Shown: positions 7,844-16,345 of the stretch, piece by piece | Layout of the letters: each line of letters opens with the position of its first letter | Numbering within the stretch: the first letter of the stretch is position 1 | Assembly (NCBI RefSeq): GCF_022376295.1 | Contig: NZ_CP060140.1 | Coordinates: forward strand, 2,856,356 to 2,920,355 | Direction of reading: 5' to 3' | Length of the DNA: 64,000 bases | DNA from: Nodularia sphaerocarpa UHCC 0038 | GTDB lineage: Bacteria; Cyanobacteriota; Cyanobacteriia; Cyanobacteriales; Nostocaceae | The notes under the pieces: generated by a model | The model's input: only the letters and a program-made list of their open reading frames with translations | The model's database searches: none | Told to the model about the DNA's origin: nothing | Translations under genes and position numbers: made by a program

Positions 7844-8782
7844 ATGATTTTCTTTAGAAAAGACGAACAACTTGAAAATCTTGGTAATGGTATTTTAGAG
7901 GCTACTTGGGCAACATTTCCCACTTTAGCTCGTAACCAAGTGGGTTTAACTTGGATTGTTTATGATCCCCCAGTACCTGTAAATACTGGTGGGGCTTTGA
8001 CTCCTGACGCTTTTTGGAACCATACAGTCCGTGGTTTTACTTATCGCGGTGTGGAACGGATTTACCCGGCGAGTGTAGTCAAACTGTTTTATTTGGTCGC
8101 TGTTAACGAATGGCTGGAAAAAGGCATGACTTCACCTTCTCAGGAGTTGGAACGAGCCTTGCGGGATATGATTGTTGATTCTAGCAATGATGCGACTAGT
8201 TTAATTGTAGATATCCTCAGTGGTACTACTTCGGGACCTGAGTTACCAACTGGCCCTTTTGAAACTTGGAAATATCAGCGTAATATTGTTAACCGCTATT
8301 TTCAATCTTTGGGTTGGGAGGAAATGGAGACAATTAATGTCTGTCAAAAAACTTGGGGTGATGGTCCCTATGGCCGGGAACGGGCATTTTATGGGGAAAT
8401 GCTGGATAATCGCAATATGGTGACTACTAATGCGATCGCCAAGTTACTTCATAGTATTGTGGGTGGGGTGGCAGTGTCTAGCGGGCGATCGCAAGCGATG
8501 ATGAGTTTGCTCAAACGTAGTCTCAACCCCGATGATTTACCCACTGATGTCGAAGAAGATCAAGTAACAGGTTTTTTGGGAAGTGGACTTCCCCCAGATG
8601 CTCAAATTTGGTCAAAAGCAGGTTGGACAAGTCAAGTTCGTCATGACGCAGCCTATATTGAGTTACCAGAACAGCGTCCCTATATTTTAGTAGTATTTAC
8701 TGAAGGTAAAGCCAACGCTAAACACCGGGATATTTTACCTTTTATTTCTCAGCTATTTGCCAAAGAAATTAGTAGCCTCTAA
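7844..8782 (+). CDS. Class A beta-lactamase-like serine hydrolase
   Basis: A 312-residue protein of the beta-lactamase2/penicillin-binding fold. Visible motifs are SxxK in YPASVVKLF (Ser77, Lys80), an SDN-like SSND (residues 113-116) and a KTG-like KAGW near the C terminus. No signal peptide is evident from the ATG at 7844, which is unusual for a cell-wall or beta-lactam enzyme, so it may act in the cytoplasm. The longer frame from 7814 would overlap the divergent endopeptidase gene. Shared upstream sequence with a murein peptidase suggests a peptidoglycan-recycling link. Beta-lactamase activity itself is not shown. Confidence 0.82.
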   Translation: MIFFRKDEQLENLGNGILEATWATFPTLARNQVGLTWIVYDPPVPVNTGGALTPDAFWNHTVRGFTYRGVERIYPASVVKLFYLVAVNEWLEKGMTSPSQELERALRDMIVDSSNDATSLIVDILSGTTSGPELPTGPFETWKYQRNIVNRYFQSLGWEEMETINVCQKTWGDGPYGRERAFYGEMLDNRNMVTTNAIAKLLHSIVGGVAVSSGRSQAMMSLLKRSLNPDDLPTDVEEDQVTGFLGSGLPPDAQIWSKAGWTSQVRHDAAYIELPEQRPYILVVFTEGKANAKHRDILPFISQLFAKEISSL

Positions 8783-8847
8783 TTCCTCATTCCTCATATC
8801 TTTCTCTTGATTAATCAATGACGAAAGCAGACATGAGAGGATTTATT

Positions 8848-8976
8848 AAGTAGGTAAGCATTAATAAACCAAACGATGCTACGACTCGTAAACAAGACCC
8901 AAACCCTTACTAATGACCAATGACAAATGACCAATGACGACCCTAGCTAGTTAACTTTATTTACGCCGACCTACTT
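8848..8976. mobile_element. MITE-like element, family A, copy 1
   Basis: A non-coding 129-bp element bounded by AAGTAGGT (8848-8855) and ACCTACTT (8969-8976). A second copy lies in the opposite orientation at 40158-40273. Shared interior landmarks include CTACGACTCGTAA, CCCAAACCCTTA, GACGACCCTA and TTAACTTTATTTACGCCGACC. Copy 1 has a short internal duplication of the CCAATGAC type. Both copies are flanked by TTAA-like sequence, so the target may be TA-rich. No transposase is present in the window. Confidence 0.7.
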
Positions 8977-9038
8977 AATCTGTTTCTAACTACGAATTAC
9001 GAATGATATCGATCAAGTCATAAAAAACCTCACCCCAA

Positions 9039-9061
9039 CCCTCTCCTTATTAAGGAGAGGG
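9039..9061. repeat. Palindromic hairpin repeat (CCCTCTCCTTA family)
   Basis: Near-perfect inverted repeat with 11-bp arms CCCTCTCCTTA and TAAGGAGAGGG. The same hairpin with its left flank CTCACCCCAAC occurs twice near 11423-11539, and divergent relatives lie at 14079, 20875 and 59478. The remaining bases of the 8783-9303 gap show no gene. Confidence 0.65.
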
Positions 9062-9303
9062 AGCAAGAATTTTGTTTTTCTGCTTGACCAGGATAATTGA
9101 GGCTACATTCGCCATTGTTTCTCATCTGATAACTATATTTGATCATGTACCTTTAGATAGATTTAAGCATAATTCATTAAACAGTATATTGAGATGTAAA
9201 GTACATCATGATTCACGAAGTATCATGGTAAATAAATAAATAATTTTCATGGCAAAATACCAAATCCTGATTTATTGTTAATTAATTTGTTTTTAGGTTT
9301 ATT

Positions 9304-10614
9304 ATGACATCCCCTGAGCCGCAAAGTGAATTTGGCGAAAACCTTTCACAAACTTCAGACGAGTCACCCTTTAAACAACGGCGGTGGCTACGATTATCGT
9401 TAGCTTTTATACTAATTACTGGGGGCGTAACGGCTATAGTTTGGCGTGGATTAACCCCGACAAATCAAGTATCACTTACTAATATTAAAACTCCAGGAGT
9501 AAGAGTCAAGGTATCACCAGTACAAATTGGTACAGTTGAGGAAAGTTCAGACTTTGTTGCAAGTTTAGAGTCTCAGCGTTCAGTACAAATACCATCAAAA
9601 ATTCCGGGACAAGTTACCCAAATATTTCTTCAATCGGGAGATCCAGTTACAGCCGGAACAGCAATTATCGAAGTAGACTCTAAACAAGCGACAATCGATG
9701 AAATGAATGCTGCTAGACAGGCTGCTGTAGCACAACGAGAAAATACCCGTGTTAAACTTCAGTCTCTGGAAGCAGCACGCCAATCTCACGTTGCTGATTT
9801 ACAATTGCAGCAACAGGACTATGATCGGTATGCTGAACTAGCAAATCAAGGAGCCGTATCTCGACGTGCTAGGGATGAGTATGCTAGCAAACTGGCTACA
9901 GCCAAGGCTAATCTTGGTGCAATTAATGCCCAGATTCAAGCAGAGCAAGCCACCATATCACAGGCTGAAACAGCTTTGCAACAAGCCGAGGCAAATATTC
10001 AAAACCAACAAGTCCAGCCTAAAAATTATAGAATTACAGCACCTTTTAGCGGCACAGTTGGCGATATTCCCGTGAAAGTAGGTGATTTAGTCAATACTTC
10101 TACACCACTGGTTACAGTTTCTCAGAAACAACCTTTACAAGTCAATATTTCTGTTCCACAAGAACAAAGCAAACAATTACGTCAGGGAATGCCTGTAGAG
10201 GTGTTGAATCCGCAAGGTCAAGTTATAAGTACTAGTAAAATATCTTTAATTGCTCCTGATACTAATAATGAGAAGCAATCAAGTCTGGTTAAAGCACTTT
10301 TTAATAATTCTCAAGGTGAGCTAAAACCAGATCAATTAGTGCGGGCTAGAGTGATTTGGAATCAGCGTTCTGGGGTATTAGTTCCCACAAAAGCAGTGTC
10401 TCGTTTAGGTGGAGAAACTTTTGTCTATGTCATCAAAAGGGAAGAGTCATCACAAGGGGTATCTCAATTAATAGCTCGGCAAAAGTCGGTAAAGTTAGGC
10501 AATATTAGAGATGATAATTACCAAGTTTTAGCAGGATTACAGCCGGAAGATCAAATTATTACTTCAGGACTATTGAATGTGAAAGATGGTGTGGCGATAG
10601 TCCCTGAATCTTGA
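9304..10614 (+). CDS. RND-type periplasmic adaptor (HlyD/AcrA family)
   Basis: A 436-residue membrane fusion protein. It has an N-terminal anchor (about residues 30-48), a lipoyl/barrel-sandwich half-motif PSKIPGQVTQIFLQSGDPV, a long alpha-helical hairpin rich in Gln and Ala (about 125-240), the matching lipoyl half YRITAPFSGTVGDIPVKVGD, and beta-barrel and membrane-proximal domains. Such adaptors link an inner-membrane pump to an outer-membrane TolC-like channel. No RND pump gene follows; a HigBA pair on the other strand begins 58 bp downstream. The upstream 520 bp has a MITE and a hairpin repeat, so the pump may have been separated by rearrangement. Confidence 0.87.
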   Translation: MTSPEPQSEFGENLSQTSDESPFKQRRWLRLSLAFILITGGVTAIVWRGLTPTNQVSLTNIKTPGVRVKVSPVQIGTVEESSDFVASLESQRSVQIPSKIPGQVTQIFLQSGDPVTAGTAIIEVDSKQATIDEMNAARQAAVAQRENTRVKLQSLEAARQSHVADLQLQQQDYDRYAELANQGAVSRRARDEYASKLATAKANLGAINAQIQAEQATISQAETALQQAEANIQNQQVQPKNYRITAPFSGTVGDIPVKVGDLVNTSTPLVTVSQKQPLQVNISVPQEQSKQLRQGMPVEVLNPQGQVISTSKISLIAPDTNNEKQSSLVKALFNNSQGELKPDQLVRARVIWNQRSGVLVPTKAVSRLGGETFVYVIKREESSQGVSQLIARQKSVKLGNIRDDNYQVLAGLQPEDQIITSGLLNVKDGVAIVPES

Positions 10615-10672
10615 TATTCAGTAATTGGTAATTAGTAATGAGTAATTAATCAATTTTTTTACTAATTATCAG

Positions 10673-10999
10673 TTAGATGGAAATTTTTTCATCTTGGTTT
10701 TCACGCCTGAATCTTGATATGGTATTGAGGTCATCCTCTTCCTCCTTCAGTACATAGTACAGTTCCCAATTATGTTGAAGATTGAGCCAAAACTCAGAAC
10801 TATTTCCCAAAAACTTAGATAGACGTAATGCAGTACTTGGGGTTACGCCACGCTTACCATTCACTAGTTCATTAATTCGCTGGTAGGGAACGTGAATTGC
10901 TTGTGCAAGTTCAGTTTGTGAGATTCCCATTGGCGCTAAAAAGTCTTTAAGCAGAATTTCTCCCGGATGTGTCGGAGGTCGATTTTTTGGGGTTCTCAT
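10673..10999 (-). CDS. higA: HigA-type antitoxin (XRE helix-turn-helix)
   Basis: A 108-residue protein with the HigA hallmark PPTHPGEILLKDFLAPMGISQ, followed by a helix-turn-helix (QTELAQAIHVPYQRINELVNGKRG). It binds and neutralises the HigB ribonuclease encoded 14 bp upstream and normally represses the operon. The toxin-first order is typical for higBA. The C-terminal 25 residues are variable and acidic. Confidence 0.9.
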   Translation of the reverse strand: MRTPKNRPPTHPGEILLKDFLAPMGISQTELAQAIHVPYQRINELVNGKRGVTPSTALRLSKFLGNSSEFWLNLQHNWELYYVLKEEEDDLNTISRFRRENQDEKISI

Positions 11000-11013
11000 A
11001 TACGTATTACTTC

Positions 11014-11307
11014 TTAATGATAATCCACTATTTCAACAAGAGATGGTCCTTCTGGTGTCCATGCAAAACAAACTCGATATTGCTCATTAATCCGAATACT
11101 GTAATAACCTTTTTTATCTCCTTTTAGTGCTTCTAGCCTATTTCCTGGTGGTACTTTCATATCATCTACGCAAAAAGCCGCATTCAATTGATCTAATTTT
11201 CTCTGTGCAATTTCCCAAAGATGAGTGGGACACTTCTTGCGAGCGTCTTTTGAGTCGTTACCATCGAAAATATCTTCAGTTCCTTTATCTTTAAATGATA
11301 CTATCAT
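11014..11307 (-). CDS. higB: HigB-type toxin (RelE/ParE superfamily)
   Basis: A 97-residue protein matching ribosome-dependent mRNA interferases of the HigB branch. Motifs include MIVSFKDKGTEDIFDG at the start, PPGNRLEALKGDKKGYYSIRINEQYRVCFAW in the core and VEIVDYH at the C terminus, where the late histidine is part of the active site. The coding sequence is intact, so the toxin should be active. It sits at the boundary between an orphan adaptor gene and a DevBC exporter that lacks DevA. Confidence 0.9.
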   Translation of the reverse strand: MIVSFKDKGTEDIFDGNDSKDARKKCPTHLWEIAQRKLDQLNAAFCVDDMKVPPGNRLEALKGDKKGYYSIRINEQYRVCFAWTPEGPSLVEIVDYH

Positions 11308-11365
11308 TTTAGCATGGTAACACGGGTGATATGCTAAAATATAATAATTATCAATTTACTCTGGG

Positions 11366-11592
11366 TTAAAAAATATCGGCTGGGTCTGCTGAGTTTAATT
11401 TTTCCATGAAACCTCACCCCAACCCTCTCCTTAGTAAGGAGAGGGAGTTTGAATCTTGTTTAAAAAATATCGGCTGGGTCTGCTGAGTTTAATTTTCTCA
11501 TGAAACCTCACCCCAACCCTCTCCTTAGTAAGGAGAGGGAGTTTGAATTTTGTTTAGAAAATATCGGCTGGGTCTGCTGAGTTTAATTTTCG
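11366..11592. repeat. 94-bp tandem repeat carrying copies of the devC 3' end
   Basis: Three copies of the segment encoding the last 13 residues of the exporter permease (MRKLNSADPADIF plus stop) start at 11366, 11460 and 11554, exactly 94 bp apart. The copy at 11554 is the true gene end. Between successive copies lies a CCCTCTCCTTA/TAAGGAGAGGG hairpin with its flanks (11423-11445 and 11517-11539). Read on the minus strand, copy 2 keeps the same peptide and copy 1 differs by one residue (MEKLN). Confidence 0.85.
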
Positions 11593-12711
11593 CATAGCGA
11601 TCGCACCGGAAATTAAACACATTATAATTGTCAAGATTAAAACTAAAATTATTCGGTCAGGAGTCATAAATAGTGGTAACTTTGTGATGTTACGGGTAAA
11701 AGCATACATCACAAAGGAAACAAAGCCACCCGGAACAAAACCACAGATAGCTAATATTAATGCTTCTTGAAATACAACTAATAATAAATAGCTATTACGA
11801 TAACCCATTGCCTTAAGTGTGGCATATTCCGGCAAGTGATCCATGACATCACTGTAAATAATTTGATAAACAATAATTACACCCACGAAAAAGCCGATGG
11901 TGACACCCAAAGAAAAGATAAAACCAATTGCGCCATTTTCTTGCCAATATTTCTTTTCAAAATCAATAAATTCTTGACGGGTGAAAACTTGCACATCATC
12001 ATTCAAATAAGATTGCAATGCTTTGGCGACTAAATCCGCATCACTACCCGGTTTGAGGTTAATTAAACCTAAATTAACTTGACCTGGTTGCTGTCCTGAA
12101 AAAATCCGCAAATAGTTTTGGTCACTGGTAATGACACTACCATTAGCAACAAAAGAAGCGCCAACTTCGTACAAACCGCCAATTTTTACTTTACGTCCTT
12201 GCAGTTCTGTGGTAATAGATTTACCCTCAGATATTTGTGCGATCGCTTGTTCATATTTTCCGCTAGAATTGCGATCAAATAACAGCGTATTGGGATATTT
12301 AATCTGATCTAATTTTTGATTAACTGCTGGTAAATTGAACGCAGGTTTTTCTGGATTAAAGCCGATGACCAAAATTGATTCATCCAACTTCGTTTGGGGA
12401 CTCTTCCAAACACCCAAGCGGACATACAAAGGATTAACAGACTCAACCTCAGACAAATTAGCAGCTTGAAACAAACGACGACGGGGAAAACTACTGAGAA
12501 GCCCCAAATTTTGCGCTTGACGACTCACCAACACCACATCAGCTTGTAAAAGTTCATGAAAGCGGGTATTACTATCATATAAAGCCGATTGAAAACCCAA
12601 CTGCATTAACATTAAAAAATCAGCAAAAGTAATTCCACAAAGAGCGACTAAAAAACGCCCTTTTTGCTTCATTAATTGCCGCCAAGCCAAAGGAATTTTA
12701 CGATTAAACAT
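11554..12711 (-). CDS. devC: DevC-type ABC exporter permease
   Basis: A 385-residue permease of the MacB/FtsX fold. It has a first membrane helix near residue 25, a large periplasmic domain (about 45-260) and three C-terminal helices. In heterocystous cyanobacteria, DevC works with the DevB adaptor and DevA ATPase to export molecules such as heterocyst glycolipids through TolC. The ATG at 12711 (MFNRKIPLAWRQL) is chosen; the longer frame begins in a GGGTGGGC dispersed repeat (MWGGHPARP). It is 98 bp downstream of devB. No devA follows: the expected place holds the 94-bp tandem repeats and HigBA. The symbol marks the family; this may be a paralogue. Confidence 0.87.
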   Translation of the reverse strand: MFNRKIPLAWRQLMKQKGRFLVALCGITFADFLMLMQLGFQSALYDSNTRFHELLQADVVLVSRQAQNLGLLSSFPRRRLFQAANLSEVESVNPLYVRLGVWKSPQTKLDESILVIGFNPEKPAFNLPAVNQKLDQIKYPNTLLFDRNSSGKYEQAIAQISEGKSITTELQGRKVKIGGLYEVGASFVANGSVITSDQNYLRIFSGQQPGQVNLGLINLKPGSDADLVAKALQSYLNDDVQVFTRQEFIDFEKKYWQENGAIGFIFSLGVTIGFFVGVIIVYQIIYSDVMDHLPEYATLKAMGYRNSYLLLVVFQEALILAICGFVPGGFVSFVMYAFTRNITKLPLFMTPDRIILVLILTIIMCLISGAIAMRKLNSADPADIF

Positions 12712-12751
12712 AAGGATACAAGTATTGAATGGGGATGAATAATTTATACAA

Positions 12752-12774
12752 GGGCGGGCAGGATGCCCACCCCA
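12752..12774. repeat. GGGCGGGCAGGATGCCCACCC dispersed hairpin
   Basis: A short palindromic repeat between devB and devC. Close copies occur at 15605-15628 and 61018-61041. The repeat is the source of the MWGGHPARP peptide seen when open frames run into it, and it is not part of a real protein. Confidence 0.65.
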
Positions 12775-12809
12775 CAATATTTATAAGATGAAAATGCTGT
12801 AACTAATGA

Positions 12810-14021
12810 CTATTGACTAATTAGTATTTCCACGTTGACCTGAAGATTAGTAAAATTAGCCACTTGCTGACTAGAAGCTTCATCTAAACGAATTTTGGCC
12901 TCAATCACCCTCGCATCTGTAGCTGCTGTGGGGTCACTATCTAACACATCTTTCTTCGCTACCTTCAAGCCAATCCGATCCACAATTCCGCTTAATTCAC
13001 CCGTAAAAGCATTGCTAGGACTGGTAATATTAGCAACTTGACCAGGGCGAATTTTGCCAATATCACTTTCATAAATTTCGGCGATCGCATACATTTTATC
13101 AGTTTTACCAAGTTCCACAATTCCCTCCTCACCGATAGTTTCACCGGGACGAGCTTGAACGCGAAGAATTTGACCTGCTTGGGGGGCGCGAATGTATGCT
13201 GTATCAACTTCAACTTGCATTTTTTCCACAGTAGCGATCGCACTATCCACTTCTGCTTGTACAATAGCTACATCAGTAGGACGCACCTCCGATGTTTGCG
13301 CTAAAGTTGCTTTGGCTTCTTGAATCTGTGCGGTGAGGGTGCGTTGAGTTCTGCCTAAACTGGCTTTAGCACCATTTAACTCCTCTTGGGCGGTTCTGAC
13401 GGTTAATCTGCGAGTATCGAGCGCTGAAGCAGCGATCGCACCTTGATTGTAAAGACTTTCATAGCGGCGAAATTCCATCTCTGCATTTTGTAACTCAGCT
13501 TCCAGACGAGCATTGGTAGCTTGCTGGGTTTGGATTTCACCATCTAACTGTGCTTGCAGATTTCTCACAGTGGCTTCTCTAGCGGATATTTCACCTTGTT
13601 TTGCACCGGCTTTCACCTGATCCAGGCGTGATATCGCTACTCTGACTTGTTGCTGTGCTTCCTTCAGATTAGCTTGTAGGCGATCGCGATTATCCAAAAT
13701 AGCAATCACCTCACCCGCGCGGACTTGCTTCCCTTCATCAACCAACAATTGAGCCACACGACTACTACCACTAGGATCAGTAGGAGCCGAAATTCTAATT
13801 ACCTCACCAGCTGGTGACAATCGTCCCAGCGCATTCACTTTTGGCGTAACCGGCTGACTCACCTGTGTTGACACAACCGCAGTTTGAGGACTTGTAGGAC
13901 GAGTTACATAGACTACACCCGCACCCATCGCCATCACCGAGGTAATACCCAAAGCGACCAACCAACGCAGATTGGGCGGAAACAAAGAAGACTTCTTAAT
14001 TGTCTCAAAATTTCGCAACAT
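12810..14021 (-). CDS. devB: DevB-type membrane fusion protein
   Basis: A 403-residue adaptor with one N-terminal membrane helix (WLVALGITSVMAMGAGVVYV), split lipoyl halves (VNALGRLSPAGEVIRIS and IRAPQAGQILRVQARPGETIG) and a long coiled-coil hairpin (about residues 115-250) that would reach the TolC-type outer channel. The family is the DevB branch of HlyD proteins, partnered with DevC. It lies 45 bp downstream of the FAD oxidoreductase gene and upstream of devC, so the block appears co-transcribed. The family name is secure; whether it is the heterocyst-glycolipid copy or a paralogue is not decided by sequence alone. Confidence 0.88.
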   Translation of the reverse strand: MLRNFETIKKSSLFPPNLRWLVALGITSVMAMGAGVVYVTRPTSPQTAVVSTQVSQPVTPKVNALGRLSPAGEVIRISAPTDPSGSSRVAQLLVDEGKQVRAGEVIAILDNRDRLQANLKEAQQQVRVAISRLDQVKAGAKQGEISAREATVRNLQAQLDGEIQTQQATNARLEAELQNAEMEFRRYESLYNQGAIAASALDTRRLTVRTAQEELNGAKASLGRTQRTLTAQIQEAKATLAQTSEVRPTDVAIVQAEVDSAIATVEKMQVEVDTAYIRAPQAGQILRVQARPGETIGEEGIVELGKTDKMYAIAEIYESDIGKIRPGQVANITSPSNAFTGELSGIVDRIGLKVAKKDVLDSDPTAATDARVIEAKIRLDEASSQQVANFTNLQVNVEILISQ

Positions 14022-14066
14022 TCAATAGTTCCTTAAATAGCACCTTTAAATAATTTGTAAAATCCC

Positions 14067-15512
14067 TCAAATTCCTGTCCCTCTCCTCGCTTGCGGGGAG
14101 GGGTTAGGGGTGGGGTTTCTATTCGCCCCTGTCTCCACAAGTTCCTCATACTTAAAGAAACCAGGATTAAGAATACCGCAAGGATCATATTTCCTTTTCA
14201 AATCATTGACAGTAGACCAGTAATTTCCGAATTGCGATCGCCATCTTGGTAAATCAAAATCCGCCCAAGTCGCCATATATCTTTTACCACCCATTTGCAA
14301 ACCCAAATCAGTGAGTAAATTTAACTGCTCCAGCACAGGTTCAACTTGAGATTTAGGAATAGTCGGATACATTCCCAAACCGATAATTAAATCATCATCA
14401 GGTAAAGGAAACATAGGCATTTTATGCTTACCAGAATTGAGACAAAAAGAACCTACAGGTACGGTGCGGAAATCAACAAAAGATGGTAAGCGTTGGAGAG
14501 CAATATCAATAAATTCCTTTGCTCTACGTCCTGGTAAAAGTACATCTATCCAGGTATTAGCAGTATTTACAGGATGAGGAAGTTGTCCTAATGGTTGAAT
14601 GAACTGATCAAAAGTTAAGTCTTCCGTATGAATATGACGATAAAATTTTAAATCAGCCAGTAATGCTGCATCATTTATTTCATGTACAGAATCAACTTCT
14701 ATAGTAATTTGCATCCGATAAAACCATTGAATCAACGGTTTAATCTGATTTTCTTTCCTACTTATTCCTTGTAAGCAGGGTGAGAATAAAGATACTAAAC
14801 CATCTATTTTACCTTCTGAAACCAGACGACGTGCATCATGTAAAAGCTGATCTAAATCGTCATAGCAAAGAAAATAACTGCGCGTATAAGGGCGATATTT
14901 TCTCAGGCGATTTTTTACTTTAGTGATGATACCAAACTGACCATAACCACAAAGAACGTGATAAAAAAGTTCGCTATTTTCTTCTGGTGTACACCAAACA
15001 ATATCACCAGTACCAGTGACAACTTCCAAACCCAAACAATTATCAGCTTGAGAACCGTAACGAAAAGAACTCAAACCCAAACCAGCCGCAGACAGAGTTC
15101 CCCCTAAAGTCACCTCAAAGTTATTAGTCAAAACAGGCGGAATTACACCATGAGTTAAAGCCGTATCAACAACTTGCTTCCAAGTCACACCAGGATCAGC
15201 TTGAAACCAAAGTTCATTGGGTTCAAATTCATCAATTTGATTCAGACTCCTCATATCTAAGAGGATTCCGCCTTGATTCAAAGATTGACCACTTAAAGAA
15301 TGTCCCGCAGCCCGTGAAGAAATCGTTAAGCCTTGTTTAGCAGCATATTTAATTGCTGCTGCAATATCACTGGAATTTTGGGGACGAATCACAACTTGAG
15401 GCTGTTTTTTAACAATATTCCCAAAGTCCTGAGAAACTGCTTCTAACTCTGATTCCTTATTACTAACTTCGCCGGAAATAATCTGTTTTAAATCGATAAT
15501 AATGCTGTTCAT
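14067..15512 (-). CDS. FAD-binding oxidoreductase (PCMH type, cytokinin dehydrogenase-like)
   Basis: A 481-residue flavoprotein. The FAD domain (about residues 30-205) has VVIRPQNSSDIAAAIKYA, the flavin-linking type loop RAAGHSLSGQS and VTLGGTLSAAGLG. In plant and bacterial cytokinin dehydrogenases the GHS histidine carries covalent FAD. The C-terminal substrate domain has WIDVLLPGRRAKEF, also reminiscent of that family. The substrate is not known and a different amine or alcohol is possible. Family sequence ends near KYDPCGILNPGFFKYEELVETG. The last ~17 residues (RNPTPNPSPQARRGTGI) are translated from a dispersed hairpin repeat. It sits in the Rieske/HemF block. Confidence 0.8.
   Translation of the reverse strand: MNSIIIDLKQIISGEVSNKESELEAVSQDFGNIVKKQPQVVIRPQNSSDIAAAIKYAAKQGLTISSRAAGHSLSGQSLNQGGILLDMRSLNQIDEFEPNELWFQADPGVTWKQVVDTALTHGVIPPVLTNNFEVTLGGTLSAAGLGLSSFRYGSQADNCLGLEVVTGTGDIVWCTPEENSELFYHVLCGYGQFGIITKVKNRLRKYRPYTRSYFLCYDDLDQLLHDARRLVSEGKIDGLVSLFSPCLQGISRKENQIKPLIQWFYRMQITIEVDSVHEINDAALLADLKFYRHIHTEDLTFDQFIQPLGQLPHPVNTANTWIDVLLPGRRAKEFIDIALQRLPSFVDFRTVPVGSFCLNSGKHKMPMFPLPDDDLIIGLGMYPTIPKSQVEPVLEQLNLLTDLGLQMGGKRYMATWADFDLPRWRSQFGNYWSTVNDLKRKYDPCGILNPGFFKYEELVETGANRNPTPNPSPQARRGTGI
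14079..14103. repeat. Palindromic hairpin repeat inside a coding tail
   Basis: Inverted repeat CCCTCTCC...GGGGAGGGG with the flank TTAGGGGTGGGG. It belongs to the family found at 9039, 11423 and 20875. Here it is read in frame as the C-terminal tail of the FAD oxidoreductase. Confidence 0.7.
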
Positions 15513-15652
15513 GATTTTAGGGTTTTGTGTGTGATTAATATTTTGAATAAAACCACAGAGACGCAGAGGACACAGAGGAATAAAAAATCAGATTTTTAAC
15601 TGATGTGGGGTGGGCATCTTGCCCGCCCTTGTTGATTTCACGGCTATGGATA

Positions 15653-16345
15653 CTAGTTTAATAAACGCATTTTCAGCATCTTAAAGCCAACCTTAAACAA
15701 ACTAGGAATCAATCCCATAAAAGAAAAAACACGAGATATCACCTGAGAGACATTATTTTGAGTATCTGTCTTAGCTACTGGTAACTTATTTGTATTTCTT
15801 TCATACTTAAATACACAAACACAATCACCCTCAGCTTGTTTACTCAAAATTGCTGCTTTTATTCCCGGAAAAGCCCTTCTAGTAGCTTCTTGTTCCATCT
15901 CGCAGAACACACGACAAGGACTATCAAAACCGTATTCTTTGGCGATTGATAAAACGGGACAAATTCTTTGAATTTCTAATGCTGCGTCTGTGCCATTTTG
16001 AGAAACATCTACCACATCCATCACAAAGCCCATCAAACCCAGTAACGGCGCAGCTTGGGTGAAACCTTTGGCTAGAGTATTATGATCAATGAAAGTACCC
16101 ATCAACGCCTTTTGTTGTTCAGGATATTTTTCCATCATCTGTTCAAAAGCGGCTGAGTCTCCTTTTTCTGCAACCAGATTTTTGTATTTTTGAAATCTCT
16201 TCCTAAACAAATTCACGGCTTTAGATTCATCTAGATTGATGATATCTTCCATGCGGAGATTACCTGTAGCCAGTTCCTTTTCCATACTCATTTTTGGCAA
16301 AAAATCACTTACATACTTGAGTAGATGCAAAGGCAAATTATCCAA
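15653..16345 (-). CDS. ATC-hydrolase family protein
   Basis: A 230-residue protein resembling the L-2-amino-thiazoline-4-carboxylic acid hydrolase family. The recognisable core is CPVLSIAKEYGFDSPCRVFCEM followed by ATRRAFPGIKAAILSKQAEGDCVCVF, where the paired cysteines are the conserved residues of the family. The namesake enzyme opens a thiazoline ring, but most members are uncharacterised and often sit in natural-product clusters. The start is uncertain: ATG at 16345 or at 16291 (MSMEKELATG). It lies between the HemF-like gene and the FAD oxidoreductase on the same strand. Confidence 0.7.
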   Translation of the reverse strand: MDNLPLHLLKYVSDFLPKMSMEKELATGNLRMEDIINLDESKAVNLFRKRFQKYKNLVAEKGDSAAFEQMMEKYPEQQKALMGTFIDHNTLAKGFTQAAPLLGLMGFVMDVVDVSQNGTDAALEIQRICPVLSIAKEYGFDSPCRVFCEMEQEATRRAFPGIKAAILSKQAEGDCVCVFKYERNTNKLPVAKTDTQNNVSQVISRVFSFMGLIPSLFKVGFKMLKMRLLN

